From NCBI GenBank assembly GCA_002420015.1, contig DIHF01000018.1, forward strand, positions 1 to 10,186: DNA of 10,186 bases, written 5' to 3'. The position numbers and the translations under genes were made by a program. Each line of letters begins with the position of its first letter. The first letter of the stretch is position 1. Below are positions 6,382 through 10,186 of this stretch, piece after piece. A model generated the notes under the pieces. It saw only the letters and a list, made by a program, of their open reading frames with translations, was not told the origin of the DNA and made no database searches. The DNA comes from Micavibrio sp. UBA5703 (GTDB taxonomy: Bacteria > Pseudomonadota > Alphaproteobacteria > Micavibrionales > Micavibrionaceae).

Positions 6382-7908
6382 TTACTGATTTGCGGAAGCC
6401 TGCTCGGCTCCTGCATTTTCATCCGCGAACCAGTGCGCGCGCGCCTTCATGATAAGCTCGTTGGCGGCCTTCATGGTGATCTTGTCGGCGCCCAGCATTT
6501 CAACCAGCTCGTCGCCGGCCAGATCCGCCAGATCGTCACGGCTTTTAACGCCGGCTTCGCCCAGTTGCAGAACCTGCGCGGGGCTCAGGCCTTCGAGGAC
6601 GATCAGGTCGTCCTTGATGCCGAGTTTGTCCTGCTGCTGTTTAAGTTCTTTCTGCTTTTGGTCGAGCCATGTCTTGGCGCGGCTTTGCAGTTCCTGGGAC
6701 AGGGCTTCTTCGAAGCCTTGAATCCGGTTGAGTTCGTCCAGCGGCGTTTCGGCGATTTCCTCGACCTTCGAGAAGCCTTCCGCAATCAGAAGGTGCGCGA
6801 TAACATCGTCGACGTCCATCGATTCTTTAAAGAGCGCGGAGCGTGTCGCAAATTCCTGCGCGCGGCGCTCGGATTCCTCGGCCTCGGTAAGGATGTCGAT
6901 GTCCCAGCCCGTCAGGATAGAAGCGAGGCGAACGTTCTGGCCGCGACGCCCGATAGCAAGGCTGAGCTGTTCGTCGGGAACGACCACATCCATGCGTTTG
7001 GAAACTTCGTCGAGAACGACCTTGGCAACCGTTGCGGGTTGGAGGGCGTTAACAACAAAAGTTGCCACGTCATCAGACCACGGTACGATGTCGATCTTCT
7101 CGCCGCCTAGTTCGTTAACGACGGCCTGAACGCGGCTGCCGCGCATACCGACGCAAGCGCCGACCGGGTCGATCGAGCTGTCGCGGGAGGCGACGGCGAT
7201 CTTGGCGCGGCTTCCCGGATCGCGGGCGACGCCCTTGATCTGGATAACGCCGTCATATATCTCCGGCACTTCCTGCGTGAACAGCTTGGCCATGAATTCC
7301 GGGTGCGTCCGCGAGAGGAAAATCTGCGGGCCTCTGGTTTCCTCGCGCACTTCGTAGATGATGGCGCGCACGCGGTCGTTGTTGTTGAAATGTTCGCGGG
7401 GCAGGGCTTCGTCGCGGCGAAGCATGGCTTCGGCGCGGCCCTGAATATCGATGGTGGCATTGCCGTATTCGACGCGCTTGACGATGCCGTTGACGATTTC
7501 GCCGACGCGGTCCTTGAATTCTTCGTACTGGCGTGCGCGCTCGGCCTCGCGGACTTTTTGCATGATGACCTGCTTGGCGGTCTGGGCGGCGATGCGGCCG
7601 AAATCGAGCGGCGGCAGGTCGTCGACAAGAAACTCGCCGACAGCTACGCCCGGCTTGATGCGTTGCGCCTGATTTTCCGTGAGTTGAGCCACTTCGTTTT
7701 CGATGACGACGTCGTTGGCGACAACCTCGCGGTAGCGCTTGAGTGTGATATCGCCGGATTTGCGGTCGATTTTGGCGCGGATGTCCTGCTCATGGCCGTA
7801 TTTGGAGCGGCCTGCCTTTTGAATGGCTTCCTCCATGGCGATGATGACAACCTCGCGGTCGATGTTCTTTTCGCGGGCTACGGTGTCGGCTACTTGCAAC
7901 AGTTCCAT
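6382..7908 (-). CDS. nusA: Transcription termination/antitermination factor NusA
   Basis: NusA binds RNA polymerase and nascent RNA and modulates pausing, intrinsic termination and antitermination. The 508-residue product has the standard domain order. The N-terminal RNAP-binding domain covers about 1-125. The S1 domain covers about 133-201 (GEIVNGIVKRVEYGNATIDI near its start). KH1 holds DPVGACVGMRGSRVQAV (247-263), and KH2 holds VPDEQLSLAIGRRGQNVRLAS (310-330). Two acidic repeat modules of helix-hairpin-helix type lie at about 362-425 and 433-490, as in proteobacterial NusA with the C-terminal extension. AAGGAAG upstream of the ATG supports the start. The gene follows rimP by 25 bases, the classical rimP-nusA pairing. 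In E. coli NusA represses this operon; nothing here shows that directly. Confidence 0.98.
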   Translation of the reverse strand: MELLQVADTVAREKNIDREVVIIAMEEAIQKAGRSKYGHEQDIRAKIDRKSGDITLKRYREVVANDVVIENEVAQLTENQAQRIKPGVAVGEFLVDDLPPLDFGRIAAQTAKQVIMQKVREAERARQYEEFKDRVGEIVNGIVKRVEYGNATIDIQGRAEAMLRRDEALPREHFNNNDRVRAIIYEVREETRGPQIFLSRTHPEFMAKLFTQEVPEIYDGVIQIKGVARDPGSRAKIAVASRDSSIDPVGACVGMRGSRVQAVVNELGGEKIDIVPWSDDVATFVVNALQPATVAKVVLDEVSKRMDVVVPDEQLSLAIGRRGQNVRLASILTGWDIDILTEAEESERRAQEFATRSALFKESMDVDDVIAHLLIAEGFSKVEEIAETPLDELNRIQGFEEALSQELQSRAKTWLDQKQKELKQQQDKLGIKDDLIVLEGLSPAQVLQLGEAGVKSRDDLADLAGDELVEMLGADKITMKAANELIMKARAHWFADENAGAEQASANQ

Positions 7909-7933
7909 TTTCGTCTTCCTTTTCTTTCTCTTC

Positions 7934-8431
7934 CTATCGTTGTGCTGTTGTTTTAATCAATTCATCAGTTAAAACCAGTTTGGCCTTCACAAGCGCGCCG
8001 AGGGGGATCGTAAATTCTCCCTGTTCGGTGTCGATCGTGATATGCCCGTCCTTAAGGCCTTTCAATACGCCTTTAAATCTCTTTTGGCCGCTTTCATTGG
8101 GTGCGGCGGTTTCCAGCTTGGCCACAAACCCCGTATAATCTTCGAAATCCTTCTCCCGCACCAGCAGCCTGTCGATGCCCGGCGAGCTGACCTCAAGGTT
8201 ATACGCGCCGCCGATCGGGTCTTCAACGTCCAGAACCGCGGAAACGGCGCGGCTGATCCGGGCGCAGTCGTCAACCCCCAGCGTGCGGGTTTTGGGGTCT
8301 TCGGCCATGATCCGCACGGTCGGGCCGCGCTCTTCGCCCACGATTTTTACGCAGACCAGATCGAAACCCATGTCTTTAATGACGGGCGCGGCGATCTGCG
8401 TAATCCTGTTTTCCTGCGGCGTCGAGCGCAT
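7934..8431 (-). CDS. rimP: Ribosome maturation factor RimP
   Basis: RimP is needed for assembly of the 30S subunit and is the usual first gene of the nusA-infB cluster. From the ATG at 8431 the product is 165 residues, normal for the family. The N-terminal domain contains GFDLVCVKIV and the GVDDCARISRAVSAVLD stretch, followed by the diagnostic YNLEVSSPGIDRLL. The C-terminal SH3-like domain covers the last 75 or so residues (GHITIDTEQGEFTIPLGALVKAKLVL in part). I prefer the ATG because a GAAAG sits 9 bases before it; an in-frame TTG two codons upstream (8437) is only 3 bases from the same GAAAG. nusA follows after 25 bases. Upstream lie a candidate promoter and a leader of roughly 95 bases. 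Confidence 0.95.
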   Translation of the reverse strand: MRSTPQENRITQIAAPVIKDMGFDLVCVKIVGEERGPTVRIMAEDPKTRTLGVDDCARISRAVSAVLDVEDPIGGAYNLEVSSPGIDRLLVREKDFEDYTGFVAKLETAAPNESGQKRFKGVLKGLKDGHITIDTEQGEFTIPLGALVKAKLVLTDELIKTTAQR

Positions 8432-8464
8432 GCTCAAAGTCTTTCGTTATCATTCATTTAGACG

Positions 8465-8496
8465 CGGGTTTTTGCCCGGGCTTTTTTATTAAGCCC
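8465..8496 (-). promoter_or_regulatory. Small overlapping hairpins in the rimP leader
   Basis: On the minus-strand transcript GGGCTT and AAGCCC pair as a 6-bp stem with a 7-base loop (8478-8496). Just after it, CGGG and CCCG could pair around six bases (8465-8478). The two share base 8478. On the plus strand the region ends in a T-run (8482-8487) but without a good contiguous stem, so I do not call a terminator. The arrangement might be a leader attenuator or simply the debris of an old terminator. Confidence 0.25.
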
Positions 8497-8533
8497 ATCC
8501 ATATCGTTTTAGCAATATTGGGATGATGGGGCC

Positions 8534-8562
8534 TGTATAGGGGTTTTGGCCGGGAAATGCAA
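8534..8562 (-). promoter_or_regulatory. Candidate promoter for the rimP-nusA-infB operon
   Basis: On the minus strand TTGCAT (8557-8562) and TATACA (8534-8539) are separated by exactly 17 bases. The -10 matches the sigma70 consensus at 4 of 6 positions and the -35 at 3 of 6, within CTTGCATTTCC, a form I associate with alphaproteobacterial housekeeping promoters. It lies about 100 bases before the rimP start. The position fits, since the small plus-strand gene isolates rimP from trmB. Confidence 0.5.
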
Positions 8563-8582
8563 GGGGTTTGGCGTTTATTTGG

Positions 8583-8611
8583 TTGACATATTATCTTTTT
8601 TGTGCAAAGTT
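8583..8611 (+). promoter_or_regulatory. Candidate promoter for the small plus-strand gene
   Basis: A perfect TTGACA (8583-8588) lies 63 bases before the ATG of the unknown gene. The downstream -10 is poor: CAAAGT at 16 bases or AAAGTT at 17 bases. It stands back to back with the rimP promoter. Support comes mainly from the exact -35 hexamer and its position. Confidence 0.35.
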
Positions 8612-8651
8612 ACCCGCAGCTAGCAGTAAAAACTTTTGGAGAATCGACATC

Positions 8652-8996
8652 ATGAAAAAGGAGATCATTTCATCCTTGATGGGTGCTTGGGCTGTTTTTT
8701 ACCTTGTTTCTGCCAAAGGATTTGATGTAGATGGATATGCACAATGCAAGGCTATAAGAAGTCTCGAACTCTCCGAAATTAATCGAAATTTGCAGGAACA
8801 AAAGTCAAAAGGCAATACTGAGCCTCAAATGTATAAAGATTTCGTGATTGTGTCTGACGATGGAAGGACATACAAGGAAAAGTTGACGTGCAGCTTTGGC
8901 TTGAAAGGTTTTCGTGTCGTTAGCCATGAAACGGGGCTGAATATCCCAGTTCATGGTTTGGATATCCCGGTTCCTAAAGCTACCCCCGGTTCTTAA
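8652..8996 (+). CDS. Small A+T-rich gene, putative exported protein of unknown function
   Basis: I do not recognise this 114-residue protein. The ATG has GGAGA 9 bases upstream, a better start than the in-frame TTG at 8568. The N-terminus (MKKE, then a hydrophobic stretch at about 5-20, then VSA before K22) looks like a signal peptide with cleavage after A21, or else a membrane anchor. The remaining 93 residues are hydrophilic, with exactly two cysteines (C32, C80) that could form a disulfide in the periplasm. Near the end a short motif repeats, GLNIPV (95-100) then GLDIPV (102-107). By hand count it is about 42% G+C, clearly lower than the genes around it, which suggests a foreign or fast-evolving origin. 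It runs opposite to trmB and rimP, and its last 17 bases overlap the trmB 3' end. The ribosome binding site and the signal-like start favour a real gene, but homology is untested. Confidence 0.6.
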   Translation: MKKEIISSLMGAWAVFYLVSAKGFDVDGYAQCKAIRSLELSEINRNLQEQKSKGNTEPQMYKDFVIVSDDGRTYKEKLTCSFGLKGFRVVSHETGLNIPVHGLDIPVPKATPGS

Positions 8997-9762
8997 AAAT
9001 CAAAAATGTCTGCCGCCGTCCGGCTTGCTTGCCTTTGAACGCATAGCGTGTTTCGAGCCATTCGACGGGCGGTGTTTGCCAGTCTTTTGAGGAATTTGCC
9101 GTCCATTCAAATGCCGGGTGGGTAAAGGATTGCGTCACCATCCATTCGGCCAGCGCGTCGACATCGGTTGCCATGATGAGCCTGCCGCCGGGTTTTAGAA
9201 TACGTGCGAAAATATCGAGATTTGCCTTGCTGATAATGCGGCGCTTGTGGTGGCGGGTTTTCGGCCACGGATCGGGGTTGAGGACGTAAATGCCGTCGAG
9301 GCAATTATCGACAAGGTTTTCGCAGAGGATAATCGCGTCGTCCATGAAAACTCTAACATTATAATCCTGATCGTCATCACACGCCTTGTGCGTGTGATCC
9401 ATCCCTCTTCGCTCTGCGGGCTTTGGCGGACAGGTCGATTGCACGGACGAGCCGTGCAATGACGGTCTTTGGGATATATCTTTCAGGAATCCGGCCATGC
9501 CGTTAACAAACGGCTCGGCGCCGATATAGCCGTTTTCAGGATGGCGGGCCATGAGCGCGGCCAGATGCTCGCCGCTGCCAAAGCCGATCTCCAGCCAGTA
9601 TTGTTTTTTAGGCGCGGAAAAAAGTTTTTTGGGATCGAGGGCAGGGGCGATCTCAATGCCAAGACGCGGCAACAGCGTATCGAACGCGGCTTGGCGCGTT
9701 TTGCCCAGTCTGTGGGTTTGCCTGCGGCCGTAAAGCCTTCCGTGTTGTCTTATCTCAGCCAA
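8980..9762 (-). CDS. trmB: tRNA (guanine-N7-)-methyltransferase with an internal palindromic insertion
   Basis: TrmB uses S-adenosylmethionine to make m7G46 in the tRNA variable loop. From the TTG at 9762 the product is 260 residues, longer than the usual 210-240 or so. The basic AEIRQHGRLYGRRQTH opening fits the family. The SAM-binding motif WLEIGFGSGEH lies at 56-66, GAEPFVNG at 81-88, the NVRVFMDDA strand and loop at 135-143, the diagnostic PDPWPKTRHHKRRII at 163-177, and TRYAFKG near the end at 238-244. All conserved motifs are intact. Residues about 99-132 do not fit TrmB: they come from a palindromic repeat lying in frame between the helix after GAEPF and the NVRVF strand. The TTG is the best start because upstream residues are the metK gene in another frame; start and metK stop overlap by 8 bases (TTGGCTGA), implying translational coupling. 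The start codon call is moderately certain. Confidence 0.93.
   Translation of the reverse strand: MAEIRQHGRLYGRRQTHRLGKTRQAAFDTLLPRLGIEIAPALDPKKLFSAPKKQYWLEIGFGSGEHLAALMARHPENGYIGAEPFVNGMAGFLKDISQRPSLHGSSVQSTCPPKPAERRGMDHTHKACDDDQDYNVRVFMDDAIILCENLVDNCLDGIYVLNPDPWPKTRHHKRRIISKANLDIFARILKPGGRLIMATDVDALAEWMVTQSFTHPAFEWTANSSKDWQTPPVEWLETRYAFKGKQAGRRQTFLIFKNRG
9369..9467. repeat. 99-bp palindromic element inserted in frame in trmB
   Basis: Three stems are visible. The outer stem is GATCGTC (9369-9375) with GACGGTC (9461-9467), 7 bp with one G-U. Hairpin one is ATCACACGC / GCGTGTGAT (9376-9384 and 9390-9398), 9 bp perfect with a 5-base loop. Hairpin two is ATTGCACGG / CCGTGCAAT (9438-9446 and 9452-9460), 9 bp perfect with a 5-base loop. 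The outer stem abuts both hairpins without a spare base; 39 bases (9399-9437) separate the hairpins. Together this forms a three-way junction. The length is 33 codons with no stop in the trmB frame, giving an insert rich in H, C, P, D and R. It resembles in kind the palindromic elements found inside Rickettsia genes. I cannot show other copies from this window. Confidence 0.8.
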
Positions 9763-10186
9763 TGATCTTCTGGAGATCTTTAACGAGGTCGGTTTTTTCC
9801 CAGGAGAACCCGCCATCGGCTTCCGGCTCGCGGCCGAAATGGCCGTAAGCGGCGGTGCGTTCATAGATCGGGCGGTTGAGCTTCAGGTGCTGGCGGATGC
9901 CGCGCGGACTGAGATCGACCAGCTTTTTGAGCGCTTCAACAATCACAGGCTCCGGAACGGTTCCGGTGCCGTGGGTGTTGAGGTAAACCGAGATGGGCTT
10001 GGACACGCCGATCGCGTAAGCAAGCTGCATCGTGCAGCCATCGGCATAGCCGGCGGCTACGACGTTTTTCGCCAGGTAGCGCGCCGCATAGGCCGCGCTG
10101 CGGTCGACTTTTGTCGGGTCTTTACCGGAAAACGCGCCGCCGCCATGCGGCGCCGCACCGCCATAGGTGTCGACGATGATCTTGCG
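9755..10186 (-). CDS. metK: S-adenosylmethionine synthetase, C-terminal part (5' end outside window)
   Basis: MetK makes S-adenosylmethionine from methionine and ATP. The last 143 residues are present and the frame is open to the right edge. The sequence begins RKIIVDTYGG and carries the very conserved GGGAFSGKDPTKVDRSAAYAA stretch (in part), which contributes to the ATP and phosphate site. It continues through YAIGVSKPISVYLNTHGTG to the C-terminal TAAYGHFGRE motif and SWEKTD, as in E. coli MetK. The stop codon overlaps the trmB TTG start. Pairing with trmB is functional in the simple sense that MetK supplies its methyl donor. Any S-adenosylmethionine riboswitch upstream of metK would lie beyond the window. 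Confidence 0.98.
   Translation of the reverse strand, partial: RKIIVDTYGGAAPHGGGAFSGKDPTKVDRSAAYAARYLAKNVVAAGYADGCTMQLAYAIGVSKPISVYLNTHGTGTVPEPVIVEALKKLVDLSPRGIRQHLKLNRPIYERTAAYGHFGREPEADGGFSWEKTDLVKDLQKIIG

Noticed and set aside
6226..7110. Plus-strand open frame of 294 codons opposite the start of infB and the 3' part of nusA
   Set aside because: It overlaps two certain genes in antisense, and its translation resembles no protein family. A compositional shadow.
7303..7956. Plus-strand open frame of 217 codons opposite the 5' half of nusA
   Set aside because: Antisense to the nusA S1 and N-terminal domains; the Asp/Phe/Val-rich translation is typical of reversed G+C-rich coding DNA.
8461..8490. 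Intrinsic terminator on the plus strand ending in the CTTTTTTATT run
   Set aside because: There is no stable stem directly before the T-run and no plus-strand gene upstream that would use it.
1..10186. CRISPR array, tRNA or rRNA gene, toxin-antitoxin pair, phage or integrase gene
   Set aside because: I looked for these on both strands and found no regularly spaced direct repeats, no cloverleaf with a T-loop motif, and no coding region of those kinds.

Overview
The window looks like a chromosomal housekeeping region of an alphaproteobacterium. The order metK-trmB-rimP-nusA-infB-rbfA-truB-rpsO-pnp, all on the minus strand, is the layout I know from that class, and the protein sequences (206-residue GpmA, PNPase, IF2, NusA) fit it. 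Base composition is moderately G+C rich. I cannot name a genus. Nothing here looks like a phage, plasmid or defence island, and I see no tRNA, rRNA, CRISPR array or transposase gene.

Layout, in transcription order on the minus strand (right to left): the C-terminal third of metK (S-adenosylmethionine synthetase, cut by the right edge); trmB (tRNA m7G46 methyltransferase), whose TTG start overlaps the metK stop; then a short A+T-rich unknown gene on the plus strand; then rimP, nusA, infB, rbfA, truB and rpsO, tightly packed with gaps of 2 to 71 bases; then a plus-strand gpmA (phosphoglycerate mutase); and finally pnp (PNPase), cut by the left edge. The main cluster covers ribosome maturation (RimP, RbfA, S15, TruB for tRNA Psi55), transcription elongation and termination (NusA), translation initiation (IF2) and RNA turnover (PNPase). 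MetK makes the methyl donor that TrmB uses.

Three things depart from the usual order. gpmA sits in opposite orientation between rpsO and pnp. An unrecognised secreted-looking gene of about 42% G+C sits in opposite orientation between trmB and rimP. The ylxR gene, which normally lies between nusA and infB, is absent; a 71-base spacer with a 9-bp hairpin is there instead.

The most interesting signal is repeat DNA. A 99-bp palindromic element (9369-9467), folding as a compact three-way junction, lies in frame inside trmB and appears to add about 33 residues to an otherwise intact enzyme, in the manner of Rickettsia palindromic elements. A second palindrome (2111-2158), between the convergent gpmA and rpsO, has the same TCGTCA...ATGACG ends but different internal stems. 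A third, unrelated inverted repeat made of CACAGAG units (1382-1451) lies just upstream of gpmA and may carry or overlap its transcription start.
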